A stretch of 64,000 bases of DNA from Procambarus clarkii (Eukaryota; Arthropoda; Malacostraca; Decapoda; Cambaridae). The stretch is taken from contig NC_091152.1 of the NCBI RefSeq assembly GCF_040958095.1, positions 14,604,266 to 14,668,265 on the forward strand. The letters run 5' to 3'. The notes below the pieces were generated by a model. It was not told the DNA's origin, did no database searches, and worked only from the letters and a program-made list of their open reading frames with translations. The position numbers and the translations under genes were made by a program. Positions within the stretch are counted from its first letter, which is position 1. Every line of letters starts with the position of its first letter. Positions 20,180 through 31,928 of the stretch are shown here, piece after piece.

Positions 20180-20655
20180 CTCCATCACATGTTAGTTTTC
20201 TAGAGCATTGAACCATCACATTTTTCACATATTTTGTGAAGGACAGTTCTCTTGTTGCTATGGCAGGGGGGTTATTCTGGGCGTCTCCGTCAGGCAGCCA
20301 TCAGTTGGGTTGTATCCAGAGCAACAGTAACGTGTCAACGTCGTCCTCAGGAGAGCTGTTAAGGCTTCACTAATCAGATTTACATCATCTTATTCTGTGC
20401 AAACGTTGGTGTAAATCATGTACAAAGGCGCTAACCTCTGGTATTACCTTCACATTAGCATCCAAGTAGATATTCCGCAGGAGTGATCCGACCACACTAC
20501 CCCTGGGTACACTCGCCCCTCTAGTATGTTCCACAGTATGAACTGGAAGCTTCGGTTACTTAAGTAGCTGTCATGGTACAGAAGATTGTCATCACCTCGA
20601 AACCTCTGAAGTTTACACTCCAGTCCTTGATGCCAGACACAACAGTATCCAAGCT
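20180..20655. other. Unique stretch
   Basis: Nothing recognised. Confidence 0.4.
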
Positions 20656-20659
20656 CTGC

Positions 20660-20838
20660 CCAGCCGCTTGGGCTGAACCGTTCAGCAACGGTCTCACTTC
20701 ATGCAGGTTGGCGTTCAATCCCCGACCGTCCAAGTGGTTAGGCACCATTTCTTCCAATCTGTCCTATCCTAACCTTTTCCAGGTGCTATATTGTCGTAAT
20801 TGTTGTTGTGGCTTGGTGCTTTCCCCCTGATAACTCCA
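20660..20838 (+). mobile_element. SINE-II copy
   Basis: Head GCAACGGTCTCACTTCATGC ... GGCGTTCAATCCCCGACC, body ending GGTGCTATATTGTCGTAAT and GGCTTGGTGCTTTCCCCC. It carries a small GTT expansion in the body. A poly-C run follows. Confidence 0.8.
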
Positions 20839-21019
20839 TCCCCCACCCCCCCCCCCTAGGCTGGTACACACAGCTGCGGGTTCTGTTATCACAGAATATG
20901 TCACGATAAGCAAGACAGTACACTCTTGTTATCTGGAACTGATTACAAGCTGGACCTGAAGTATAGTATGGAGGCTGGTAGTGGTGATGTATCAAAGGTG
21001 GGGGGCGGGTTGATCCTTT

Positions 21020-21432
21020 ATCAACCAGGAACCTGTACACCTCATGATAAACCAACCAGGAACCTGTACACCTCACAATAAACCAACCAGGAACCTGTAC
21101 ACCTCACAATAAACCAACCAGAAACCTGTACACCTCATGATAAACCAACCAGGAACCTGTATACCTCATGATAAACCAACCAGAAACCTGTACACCTCAT
21201 GATAAACCAACCAGGAACCTGTACACCTCACAATAAACCAACCAGGAACCTGTACACCTCACAATAAACCAACCAGAAACCTGTACACCTCATGATAAAC
21301 CAACCAGGAACCTGTATACCTCATGATAAACCAACCAGGAACCTGTACACCTCATGATAAACCAACCAGGAACCTGTACACCTCACAATAAACCAACCAG
21401 GAACCTGTACACCTCACAATAAACCAACCAGG
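21020..21432. repeat. 31-bp minisatellite, about 13 copies
   Basis: The unit contains AACCAACCAGGAACCTGTAC and ACCTCATGATA or ACCTCACAATA. The two variants occur in an ordered pattern repeated about every six units, pointing to block duplication. Confidence 0.95.
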
Positions 21433-22109
21433 GACTGAACATCAAGCCAGGACATATTCAATGACCGTGTTTCATATTTCAACATCGCGAACCGATAAAG
21501 AAGGAACTACAAGCGCCCACACAAGGCATCGCGTCAGCAGAAGTATCCACGTCCCTGACATTTCACAGCCACGAACAACAGAGACTCAAAAATACTCGAG
21601 CTTATATCTTCATTACGTTCCATATGTTGCAATAAGGAGACCCCAATGGACACGTCGCAGGGCCATAGTTTTGAGAGAGGAGCACCACGACAGCCAGGAG
21701 ACCTCGTCCTCCAGGACAGATGCTCACACTCGATCAGCAAGTTTGAGGGGCCTGGAGACAGATACTCACACTTGGGTCAGCATGGAGGAGGGCGCGTCAG
21801 AGTTAAGAGCACCATTGTTACCTGGTGTATGGCAGCACGAGCTGAGACTCGCTGGCCTCAGCTCCACCACACAATAAACAGGATGAGAATGGAAAGAAAT
21901 ATGATCTTGGGCCAAAGGGAAAATCTCAGAATCCGTAAAACACAAGGAAACTATAGAGGGAAACATATAGGATATTCAGGCTTGTTCGCATATAGGATAT
22001 ATTGATGGAAGAAGTGGAGGAAATCCCCTTCTTCTGCACAGAAAAATGAGTTACCAGAAGTGTTAATACACTTCAGATATTGTAGTGCCGAACATCACTA
22101 ACCGGAACC
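21433..22109. other. Unique stretch with an unassigned 138-codon frame
   Basis: A frame at 21461-21877 (+) is open but has no domain, signal or repeat that I recognise, and the overlapping frame 21646-22005 is equally open. It is probably chance. No splice or promoter evidence was identified. Confidence 0.3.
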
Positions 22110-22365
22110 CCTATCTTGAGGTTATCTTGAGATGATTTCGGGGCTTTAATGTCCCCGCGGCCCGGTCCTCGACCAGGCCTCCACCCCCAGGAAGCAGCTC
22201 GTGACAGCTGACTAACACCCAGGTACCTAATATTTACTGCTAGGTAACAGGGGCATAGGGTGAAAGAAACTCTGCCCATTGTTTCTCGCCGGCGCCCGGG
22301 ATCGAACCCGGGACCACAGGATCACAAGTTCAGTCTGCTGTCCGCTCGGCCGACAGGCTATATAT
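22110..22365 (-). mobile_element. tRNA-derived SINE type B, full length, reverse
   Basis: All parts are present: tail TTATCTTGAGATGATTTCGG, central domain, and head with B-box complement GGGATCGAACCCGGG. Confidence 0.9.
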
Positions 22366-22469
22366 TTTCCATATATCAAAGCTCATATATGGAAGGAAAA
22401 TTAATATGTGGCTTCATGTATAAATGAGAACTCCCAAGGTGATGACGAAACACTATATTAAGCGATTAA

Positions 22470-22530
22470 CACTTACGAGGCGGAGCCCGGGAGCCGAGCT
22501 CCAGTCACCGTAAACACACTATGTGATTGT
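22470..22530 (+). mobile_element. Ancient LINE/SINE tail remnant
   Basis: GAGGCGGAGCCCGGGAGCC then GAGCTC and CACACTATGTGA align in order with the LINE A 3' tail, but with many differences. Confidence 0.4.
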
Positions 22531-22689
22531 GCGTGCTCATTCACCCAACCATCCATCATAATTCAAGCGCTCAATTACCCTCACAAGACAAGTGACTACA
22601 TTAAAGGCAAAACATTGCTAAGTGCCACTATTTAAATCTTGATTAATTACAACAAAAACGTTCTCTTGGACGTATCAAAAAAAGATTAT

Positions 22690-23141
22690 TGTATGCAGCT
22701 CCAGCATGGAGTCCATACTTAGTCAAGCACAAGACAAAGTTGGAGAAAGTTCAAAGGTATGCTACCAAACTAGCTTCAGAACAATGAGGCACGAGTTTCG
22801 AGGAAAGGCTACGTGAACTAAACCTCACGTGGCTTGGAAGACAGACGAGTAAGGCGAGACATGATTACAATATACAAAATTTGTTGTAATCATACTTGTA
22901 CGCGAACAAGGGGACACAGGTGGAAACCGAGAACCCAAATGAGCCACAGGGACGTTAGAAGGAACTTTTTCAGTGTCAGAGTAGTTAACAGGTGGAATGC
23001 ATTAGGCAGTGATGTGGTGGAGGCTGACTCCATACACAGTTTCAAATGTAGATATGATAGAGCCCAGTAGGCTCAGGACCACCAGTTGAATGAGGCGGGA
23101 CCAAAGAGGCCAAAGCTCAACCACCGCAAGCACAAATAGGT
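22690..23141 (+). pseudogene. LINE family A, 3' fragment
   Basis: Begins at a YAAPAWSPYLVKHKTKLEKV-like segment and continues to EADSIHSFKCRYDRAQ and the family A tail ending GGTGAGTAC. It has frame changes around 22780-22840 and a short deletion. It runs into (AC)n, which joins it to LINE B. Confidence 0.85.
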
Positions 23142-23166
23142 GAGTACACACACACACACACACACA
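23142..23166. repeat. (AC)n linking LINE A tail to LINE B
   Basis: About 12 AC units form the junction between the two LINE fragments. Confidence 0.9.
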
Positions 23167-24693
23167 GCAGAGGAGGTGACAGCAGAGGAGGTAATGAAAC
23201 AGTTGACAACTCTAGATGCAACTAAAGCAGTTGGACCAGACAAAGTATCACCGTGGATACTAAAAGAAGCAGCACAGGCCCTCAGCGTGCCTCTGGCAAT
23301 GATCTTTAATGAGTCACTTATGTCAGGAGAATTGCCCAGTTGCTGGAAGAAGGCAAATGTCGTGCCGATCTTCAAGAAAGGAGATAGGGAGGAGGCACTT
23401 AACTACAGACCTGTATCACTGACCAGCATCCCCTGTAAAATACTGGAAAGAATAATTAGGCTGCGACTGGTTGCACACCTGGAGAACATTAGGTTTGTGA
23501 ACAAACATCAACATGGGTTCTGGACAGGGAAATCGTGCCTAACAAACCTTCTGGAATTCTATGATAAAATAACGAGGATAAGACAGGACAGAGATGGTTG
23601 GGCAGACTGCATATTTCTGGACTGCCAAAAAGCCTTTGATACAGTACCGCACATGAGACTGCTGTTCAAGCTCGAGAGGCAGGCGGGGGTGGGGGGAAAG
23701 GTCCTAGAATGGATAAGGAACTACCTAACAGGAAGGAGCCAAAGAGTTACGGTAAGGGGCGAGAAGTCGGACTGGCGAACAGTAACAAGTGGAGTACCAC
23801 AAGGATCGGTGCTGTGACCAATTCTATTTCTTGTATATGTTAACGACATGTTTACAGGCGTAGAGTCCTACATGTCGATGTTTGCGGATGATGCAAAGTT
23901 GATGAGAAGAGTTGTGACAGATGAGGATTGCAGGATCCTCCAAGAGGACCTGAACAGATTGCAGAGATGGTCAGAGAAATGGCTACTAGAATTCAACACG
24001 AGCAAGTGTAAAGTTATGGAAATGGGACTAGGAGATAGGAGACCAAAGGGACAGTACACAATGAAGGGGAACAGCCTACCTGTAACGACGCGTGAAAGAG
24101 ACCTGGGGGTGGACGTAACACCTAATCTATCTCCTGAGGCACATATTAATAGGATAACGACAGCAGCGTACTCTACACTGGCAAAAGTTAGAACATCATT
24201 CAGAAACCTAAGTAAGGAGGCATTTAGGGCGCTTTACACTGCCTACGTAAGGCCAGTCTTAGAGTATGCCGCCTCATCATGGAGTCCCCATCTGAAGAAG
24301 CATATAATGAAACTGGAAAAGGTTCAGAGGTTTGCAACGAGACTCGTCCCAGAGCTACGAGGGATGGGGTATGAAGAGCGCCTGAGGAAACTGTGCCTTA
24401 CGACACTAGAAAGAAGAAGGGAGAGGGGGGACATGATAGGAACGTATAAGATACTCAGAGGAATTGACAGAGTGGACATAGACGAAATGTTCACACGGAA
24501 TAGTAACAGAACGAGAGGACATGGATGGAAGCTTGAAACTCAGATGAGTCACAGAGATGTTAGGAAGTTTTCTTTTAGCGTGAGAGTAGTGGGGAAATGG
24601 AATGCACTTCAGGAACAGGTTGTGGAAGCAAATACTATTCATAATTTTAAAACCAGGTATGATAGGGAAATAGGACAGGAGTCATTGCTGTAA
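23166..24693 (+). pseudogene. LINE family B RT, near-intact, one in-frame stop
   Basis: Contains essentially the whole RT domain of a jockey/CR1-like LINE, which carries out target-primed reverse transcription. Counting from the first ATG at 23140, visible motifs are VPIFKKGDREEALNYRPVSL (NYRPVSL at residues 88-94), motif A FLDCQKAFD (159-167) and SGVPQGSVL (217-225). A TGA at 23815-23817 replaces the glycine codon of the usual SVLGPILF, and the same frame continues with PILFLVYVNDM and catalytic FADD (about 23881-23892) to the C-terminal NTIHNFKTRYDREIGQESLL. There is no other stop or frameshift in about 1.5 kb. The N-terminal endonuclease is absent, so the copy is 5'-truncated and lies directly after (AC)n. 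It is the youngest-looking LINE in the window. Confidence 0.9.
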
Positions 24694-24757
24694 ACAACCG
24701 ATGCTCGAAAGGTGGGATCCAAGAGTCAATGCTCGATCCTGCAGACACAACTAGGTG

Positions 24758-24760
<3 letters not shown>
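24694..24760 (+). mobile_element. LINE family B 3' UTR/tail
   Basis: ACAACCGATGCTCGAAAGGT, GGGATCCAAGAGTCAATGC and ACAACTAGGTGAGTAC. It resembles the family A tail in layout but differs in sequence, and ends at the same GGTGAGTAC(AC)n. Confidence 0.85.

Positions 24761-24826
<66 letters not shown>
24761..24826. repeat. (AC)n following LINE B
   Basis: Pure AC run between the LINE B tail and the next LINE fragment. Confidence 0.95.
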
Positions 24827-24827
<1 letters not shown>

Positions 24828-24829
<2 letters not shown>

Positions 24830-25266
24830 ACCTGAACAGATTGCAGAGATGGTCAGAGAAATGGCTACTTCTTCTTGTCAGAGAAATGTCAGAGAAATGG
24901 CTACTCTTCTTGGAAGACAGAAGAGTAAGGGGGGACATGATCACAACCTACAAAATCCTCAGGGGAATCGACCGGGTAAACAAGGATGAACTATTCAACA
25001 CTGGTGGGACGCGAACAAGGGGACACAGGTGGAAGCTGAGTACCCAAATGAGCCACAGAGACGTTAGAAAGAACTTTTTCAGTGTCAGAGTAGTTAGTAA
25101 ATGGAATGCATTAGGAAGTGATGTGGTGGAGGCTGACTCCATACACAGTTTCAAATGTAGATATGATAGAGCCCAATAGGCTCAGGAATCTGTACACCAG
25201 TTGATTGACGGTTGAGAGGCGGGACCAAAGAGCCAGAGCTCAACCCCCGCAAGCACAATTAGGCGA
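24828..25266 (+). pseudogene. Mosaic LINE fragment (B-like start, A-like end)
   Basis: The first ~60 bp equal LINE B 23948-23992 (DLNRLQRWSEKWLL), with an internal GTCAGAGAAATG duplication. From about 24908 it is family A sequence ([20 protein letters not shown] ... EADSIHSFKCRYDRAQ) followed by the family A tail. The central part of the ORF is missing. Either template switching during retrotransposition or later deletion could explain this. Confidence 0.8.
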
Positions 25267-25344
25267 GTACACACACACAACAGGAAGGCTCCACCTCTAC
25301 CAAGATTCCTGATGCTATTCAGAAGAAAGCTGTTAGTAGCACCA

Positions 25345-26085
25345 TATCACCTGACCCCCACACATCACCTGACCCCCACACATCACCTGACCCCACACAT
25401 CACCTGACCCTCACACATCACCTGACCCCCACACATCACCTGACCCCCACACATCACCTGACCCCACACATCACCTGACCCCCACACATCACCTGACCCC
25501 CACACATCACCTGAGCCCCACACATCATCTGACCCCACACATCACCTGACCCCCACACATCACCTGACCCCACACATCACCTGACCCCCACACATCACCT
25601 GACCCCACACATCACCTGACCCCCACACATCACCTAACCCCCACACATCACCTGACCCCACACATCACCTGACCCCACACATCACCTGACCCCCACACAT
25701 CACCTGACCCCCACACATCACCTGACCCCCACACATCACCTGACCCCACACATCACCTGACCCCCACACATCACCTGACCCCCACACATCACCTGACCCC
25801 CACACATCACCTGACCCCCCACACATCACCTGACCCCCACACATCTCCTGACCCCCACACACATCACCTGACCCCCACACATCACCTGACCCCCACACAT
25901 CTCCTGACCCCCACACACATCACCTGACCCCCACACATCACCTAACCCCACACATCACCTGACCCCCACACATCACCTGACCCCCACACATCACCTGACC
26001 CCCACACATCACCTGACCCCCACACATCACCTGACCCCCACACATCACCTGACCCCCACACATCACCTGACCCCCACACATCTCG
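25345..26085. repeat. 17/18-bp minisatellite, about 42 copies
   Basis: The unit is CACATCACCTGACCCC(C)A. Copies with four or five C residues are mixed. Two CACATCTCCTGA variants about 60 bp apart mark a duplicated block (25850-25920). Confidence 0.95.
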
Positions 26086-26397
26086 GCTGTGTTACTGGCC
26101 TCCCACTGTAAAACTTTATATCTCTCTTTCTCTCCGGTAACTTTCAGGTCAATAGCGACTTTTGTGAGCCCTTCTTAAGACATGGCCAAGCACTACTCAC
26201 TGCAACAGTTCCTCACAATCACTGCGTGTATCACTATCCAAGAACTGAAAGCTATTTTGTGAGTTTCCATTTAACTTCAACCATTGTTTATCGCAACATC
26301 TTCAATTTCACTCAAGATCGGTCTGTGTAACTATATTGAAAACATATAATTTTCCTTACATAATACTATATGATGTTAAGCAGAGACGAAGGAAGAG
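26086..26397. other. Unique stretch
   Basis: Nothing recognised. Confidence 0.4.
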
Positions 26398-26466
26398 AGA
26401 TAAGTATTAAGAACATAAGAACAAAGGTAAGTGCAGAAGGCCTATTGGCCCATACGAGGCAGCTCC
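26398..26466 (-). mobile_element. Possible Penelope-like ORF-end fragment
   Basis: The minus strand reads ELPRMGQ, a stop, then AFCTYLCSYVL. This parallels the end of the intact Penelope-like frames here (SRNMDQ, stop, AFYKHL). It is short, so this is a suggestion only. Confidence 0.45.
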
Positions 26467-26518
26467 TATTTATAAGTATTATGGGAATACATTTAAGAAT
26501 AGCATGGGAAGGGGAGAC

Positions 26519-27162
<644 letters not shown>

Positions 27163-27348
27163 CTTGGGTAGCCTGGTGGCTGAGTGGACAGCACTGAGGG
27201 CTCGTAATCCTGGAGACCGGGGTTCGATCCCCGGGTATGGCGGAAAACAAATGGGCAGAGTTTCGTTCACCCTGATGCTCCTGTTACCTAGCAGTAAATA
27301 GGTACCTGGGAGTTAGACAGCTGTTACGGGCTGCTTCCTGTGTGTGTG
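27163..27348 (+). mobile_element. SINE with hybrid head, tail-less
   Basis: Head GTAGCCTGGTGGCTGAGTGG with B-box GGGTTCGATCCCCGGG and the central domain through GGGCTGCTTCCTG. It then stops in the GT linker, where the next SINE begins in reverse. Confidence 0.8.
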
Positions 27349-27645
27349 TGTGTGTGTACTAGTTGTGTTTTTGCGGGGGTTGAGCTTTGCTCTTTCGGCC
27401 CGCCTCTCAACTGTCAATCAACTGATTTACTAACTACTTTTTTTTTTTCCCACACACCACACACACACACCCCAGGAAGCAGCCCGTGACAGCTGACTAA
27501 CTCCCAGGTACCTATTTACTGCTAGGTAACAGGGGCACTTAGGGTGAAAGAAACTTTGCCCATTTCTTTCTGCCTCGTGCGGGAATCGAACCCGCGCCAC
27601 AGAATTACGAGTTTTGCGCGCTATCCACCAGGCTACGAGGTCCCA
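27349..27645 (-). mobile_element. tRNA-derived SINE type A, full length, reverse
   Basis: Reverse order: LINE A-type tail (ACTAGTTGTGTTTTTGCGGG ... CTCAACTGTCAATCAACTG), T-run, CA linker, central domain, and head with the complement of GGGTTCGATTCCCG. With the preceding SINE it forms a tail-to-tail inverted pair. Confidence 0.85.

Positions 27646-27713
<68 letters not shown>
27646..27713. repeat. (GT)n microsatellite
   Basis: A pure GT run lying just beyond the 3' end of a reverse LINE A fragment, i.e. an (AC)n tail in LINE orientation. Confidence 0.95.
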
Positions 27714-27715
<2 letters not shown>

Positions 27716-27885
27716 TTACCTAATTTACCTTTTTTTTACCTAATTGTGCTTGCGAGGGTTGAGTTCTGGCTCTTTGGTCCCGCCTCTCAACTGTCAATCA
27801 ACAGGTATACAGGTTCCTGAGCCTACTGGGCTCTATCATATCTACACTTGAAACTGTGTATGGAGTCAGCCTCCACCACATCACC
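27714..27885 (-). pseudogene. LINE family A 3'-terminal fragment, reverse
   Basis: The tail (TAATTGTGCTTGCGAGGGTT, CTCTTTGGTCCCGCCTCTCA) and the last codons (CTGGGCTCTATCATATC = C-terminal RYDRAQ region; GGAGTCAGCCTCCACCACAT) match family A in reverse. A short TTTTTTTACCTAATT duplication is present. Confidence 0.85.
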
Positions 27886-28065
27886 CTTCCTCTCTGCTAT
27901 CTGTCTACCCTGCCTTCTATCCCCTGTCCTATCCTCCCCTTTTTTGTCCTATTCCCCCTCCCGGTCTCTATCCCCTTCCCTCTCTCCTTTCCACGCATCT
28001 TAGTGCTTCATAACAACACCATTAACCCGCCTGAGAGTTAATTTCCGCGCCCTATAGTCCTCGAC
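27886..28065. other. Pyrimidine-rich unique stretch
   Basis: Nothing recognised. Confidence 0.35.
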
Positions 28066-28312
28066 GGCCCCCTGGGGTCACCCTGGGGTCCACCTGGGGT
28101 CACCCTGGGGTCCACCTGGGGTCCACCTGGGGTCACCCTGGGGTCCACCTGGGGTCACCCTGGGGTCCACCTGGGGTCACCCTGGGGTCCACCTGGGGTC
28201 ACCCTGGGGTCCACCTGGGGTCACCCTGGGGTCCACCTGGGGTCACCCTGGGGTCCCCCTGGGGTCCACTTGGGGTCCCCCTGGGGTGTCCACCTGGGGT
28301 CACCCTGGGGTC
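28066..28312. repeat. 11/22-bp minisatellite
   Basis: Alternating CACCTGGGGTC and ACCCTGGGGTC half-units, with GTCCCCCTGGGG variants near the right end. Confidence 0.95.
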
Positions 28313-28764
28313 ACCACGAGTATCATTATCCCTAATGATTATAACCACCACCATCAATGGAATACTCAGAAAACCCTGGAATAAAATCAGGAATATCAGC
28401 GATTTTGAGCAACTCATCGACTGGTATGGTACTAATGCGATGTAATATTGTCTAAAGTTTCCAAATGCGTAAACTGTAAACCCACAAGAATGCCCAACTG
28501 GTGAGGGCGTGAATGGGGAGTTATGGCGGTTTCCCGCGCGAAGCGTCGCTCGCTTGGCGCCATTATTACCTCAGGTCTTTGTTGGCGGCCAGCTGCACGC
28601 TGAATGGCTGATGGGGGATATTACGTCATGCGTGCTAGCCTATCGCTGAATAGCTGACGAGGTCACTACGTCATTAACGCTTGCCGTTATCTCAATGGCT
28701 GACGAGATTATTGCGTCACTACAGTGACGTCCACTATAGCAATATTGCGTCACTGGGAATCAAC
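28313..28764. other. GC-rich segment with CGTCA-bearing tandem motif
   Basis: From 28595, GAATGGCTGA/GAATAGCTGACGA/CAATGGCTGACGA recur about every 50 bp, each followed by a TACGTCAT or GCGTCACT word. This is an old tandem repeat of about 3 copies. The TGACGTC and TACGTCA words resemble CRE/ATF sites, but no gene start was identified nearby. Confidence 0.45.
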
Positions 28765-28998
28765 AAGCATTTACGCAAGTACATAACACCTCTACATCTT
28801 TTCTCCGTCTTTGGCTGCTTTATTTAAATATATAAAATAGTTTATAAGCTACGAGGATCTTCATAACAATGACAACATTTTACTGGGACGTTTAAATGCT
28901 CGTAAACTGTTTATTAAATGTAAACAAAGCCGCTAAATATTGAGGAAAGATGTACAGGTTTCTAAATGTGTAAATGTTTGTTGAATCCTGGCCCTGGT
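28765..28998. mobile_element. Diverged GGGGCCAGATTCACGAA-family TIR element
   Basis: Internal words in the same order as the 8289 copy: CATTTACGCAAGTAC, TCTACATCTTTTCTCCGTCT, TTGGCTGCTTT, AACAAAGCCGCTAAATATTG, GATGTACAGGTTTC. Termini have decayed (TTGAATCCTGGCCC). Confidence 0.65.
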
Positions 28999-29139
28999 TA
29001 CGACTTACAAAATTAAGGAGATTAGATCCTTTGAGCACGTGGTTCTCTGGATGGCCAGCGAGGGGTCAATACATCATACAAGCCCAACACTGGAATGATC
29101 ATTAATACTGGAGTCACACTGACTCCAGTGTTAGTGTTG

Positions 29140-29372
29140 GAAAATCCAATCTCAAAACTATCTTTTAGATACTGCAGTCACCTTCTCCTTATGGTGTATA
29201 TGCCTCCAGGCCTCCTCTCTTCTTTTCACATATTTATAACCTTACACTTGTTGCAATTGAATTCTAGCAACCACTGCAGTCCTCTCTCCTGTTTTTACAG
29301 TCCTCGTCAGCCTTGAGTCATCTGTAAACATTGCTATGAAAACTTTGACTCCCTCGGGTGGGTCGTTCACAG
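29140..29372 (-). pseudogene. LINE RT fragment (FADD region), decayed, reverse
   Basis: The minus strand reads VNDPPEGVKVFIAMFTDDSR, matching the VNDLPEG...MFADD motif of families A and B (the first residue of FADD reads FTDD), followed by a degenerate IQLQQV-type segment. It is old, with frame damage. Confidence 0.6.
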
Positions 29373-29582
29373 TACGTAAGTGACAGTACGTCACTTTCGC
29401 CAGTCGCTTACATTTTCAAGTACGACAATTTTTGTCCTTAGGTAACGCATACGAGCGGAAAACAACGTTCTTTGTAGGAGGACAGGTTGTAGGAGGACAG
29501 GTTGCTTGTACAGTGACTACACTGTCATCCATTCGTTCTTCCAGACTTTCATCTCACAACATCTCTACCTAATGCATCCTAT

Positions 29583-29712
29583 TTGTTAACTACTCTGACA
29601 GTGAAAAAATCTTTCTAATGTCTCTGGTGCACATTTGGCCACTGAGTTTCCACCTGTGTTCCCTTGTTCGTGTTCCACCCGTGCTAAATATTTTGTCTTT
29701 GTCCACGCTGCC
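29583..29712 (-). pseudogene. LINE A-like C-terminal fragment, decayed, reverse
   Basis: AACTACTCTGACAGTGAAAA, CTGAGTTTCCACCTGTGTTC and CCTTGTTCGTGTTCCACCCG match the reverse of the family A region RTRGHRWKLSTQMS...FFSVRVV. It stops at the following repeat. Confidence 0.7.
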
Positions 29713-29719
29713 TTTGTGT

Positions 29720-30522
29720 AGTGGAGGCGTTGTGTGTGTGTGGCGTGGTGGTGTGTGGTGTGTGTGTGTGGCGTGGTGTGTGTGGCGTGGTGTGTGTGGT
29801 GGTGGTGTGTGGTGTGTGTGTGTGGCGTGGTGTGTGTGGTGGCGTGGTGTGTGTGGCGTGGTGTGTGTGGTGGCGTGGTGTGTGTGGTGGCGTGGCGTGG
29901 TGTGTGTGGTGGTGGCGTGGTGTGTGTGGTGGCGTGGTGTGGTGTGTGTGGTGGTGGCGTGGTGTGTGTGGTGGCGTGGCGTGGTGTGTGTGGTGGTGGT
30001 GGTGTGTGTGGTGGCGTGGTGTGGTGTGTGTGGTGGTGGCGTGGTGTGTGTGGTGGCGTGGCGTGGTGTGTGTGGTGGTGGCGTGGTGTGTGTGGTGGCG
30101 TGGCGTGGTGTGTGTGGTGGTGGTGGTGTGTGTGGTGGCGTGGTGTGGTGTGTGTGGTGGTGGCGTGGTGTGTGTGGTGGCGTGGCGTGGTGTGTGTGGT
30201 GGTGGTGGTGTGTGTGGTGGCGTGGCGTGGTGTGTGTGGTGGTGGCGTGGTGTGTGTGGTGGCGTGGCGTGGTGTGTGTGGTGGTGGTGGTGTGTGTGGT
30301 GGCGTGGCGTGGTGTGTGTGGTGGCGTGGCGTGGTGTGTGTGGTGGCGTGGCGTGGTGTGTGTGGTGGCGTGGCGTGGTGTGTGTGGTGGTGGTGGTGTG
30401 TGTGGTGGCGTGGTGGTGGTGTGTGTGGTGGTGGTGGTGTGTGTGGTGGCGTGGTGTGGTGGCGTGGTGTGGTGTGTGTGGTGGTGGTGGTGTGTGTGGT
30501 GGCGTGGCGTGGTGTGTGTGGC
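29720..30522. repeat. GTGGTGGCGTGG minisatellite, about 800 bp
   Basis: Words GGTGTGTGTGGT, GGCGTGGCGTGG and GGTGGTGG are shuffled in units of roughly 30-40 bp. No stop codons arise, so three plus-strand frames of W/C/V/G stay open. They are not genes. Confidence 0.95.
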
Positions 30523-30624
30523 CGCGGTAATCAGCAGACTAAGTGCACTTGTTGAAACTTAAACGGAGTTACTGGACCACTGCAAACAAAGGCAGGAGTT
30601 TCCAGACAAAAGAAAACAAGGAGG

Positions 30625-31499
<875 letters not shown>

Positions 31500-31504
31500 T
31501 TGCT

Positions 31505-31526
31505 ACGCAATAAATAAATAAATAAA

Positions 31527-31571
<45 letters not shown>

Positions 31572-31572
31572 A

Positions 31573-31632
<60 letters not shown>
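31505..31632. repeat. (AT)n with AAATA interruptions
   Basis: Two AT runs are separated by ATTATATATAAATAAATA. Confidence 0.9.
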
Positions 31633-31635
<3 letters not shown>

Positions 31636-31928
31636 AACAAGCCTGAACGGTCTCCAGGCATATATGCAACTGAAAACTCACACCCCAGAAGTGACTCGAA
31701 CCCATACTGCCAGAAGCAATGCATCTGATGTACAGGATCCCTTAACCAGTAGACCAACACGACCGGGCAAAAGAGGATGGTAGCCGAGGCTAATTCCCAT
31801 CCCCCCGCCGGCACTCTGTTGGTAATCTTGGGCATGGTATTTTATCAAATCACCTCATTCTTTAGGGCACACGTGAGGAACACAAATGCGAACAAGCCTG
31901 AACGGTCTCCGGGCATATATGCAACTGT
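31633..31928 (-). mobile_element. tRNA-derived SINE, third family, reverse
   Basis: On the minus strand: GGTCTACTGGTTAAGGGATC (A-box region) and GTATGGGTTCGAGTCAC (B-box GGTTCGAGTC). The unit is flanked by a ~42-bp direct repeat starting ATGCGAACAAGCCTGAACGG at 31631 and 31887. Confidence 0.65.

Noticed and set aside
21461-21877. 138-codon frame as a host gene
   Set aside because: No recognisable domain, a competing overlapping frame, and no visible splice or promoter support.
29618-30562. W/C/V/G-rich frames of about 300 codons
   Set aside because: Low-complexity GTGGTGGCG DNA read in three frames.
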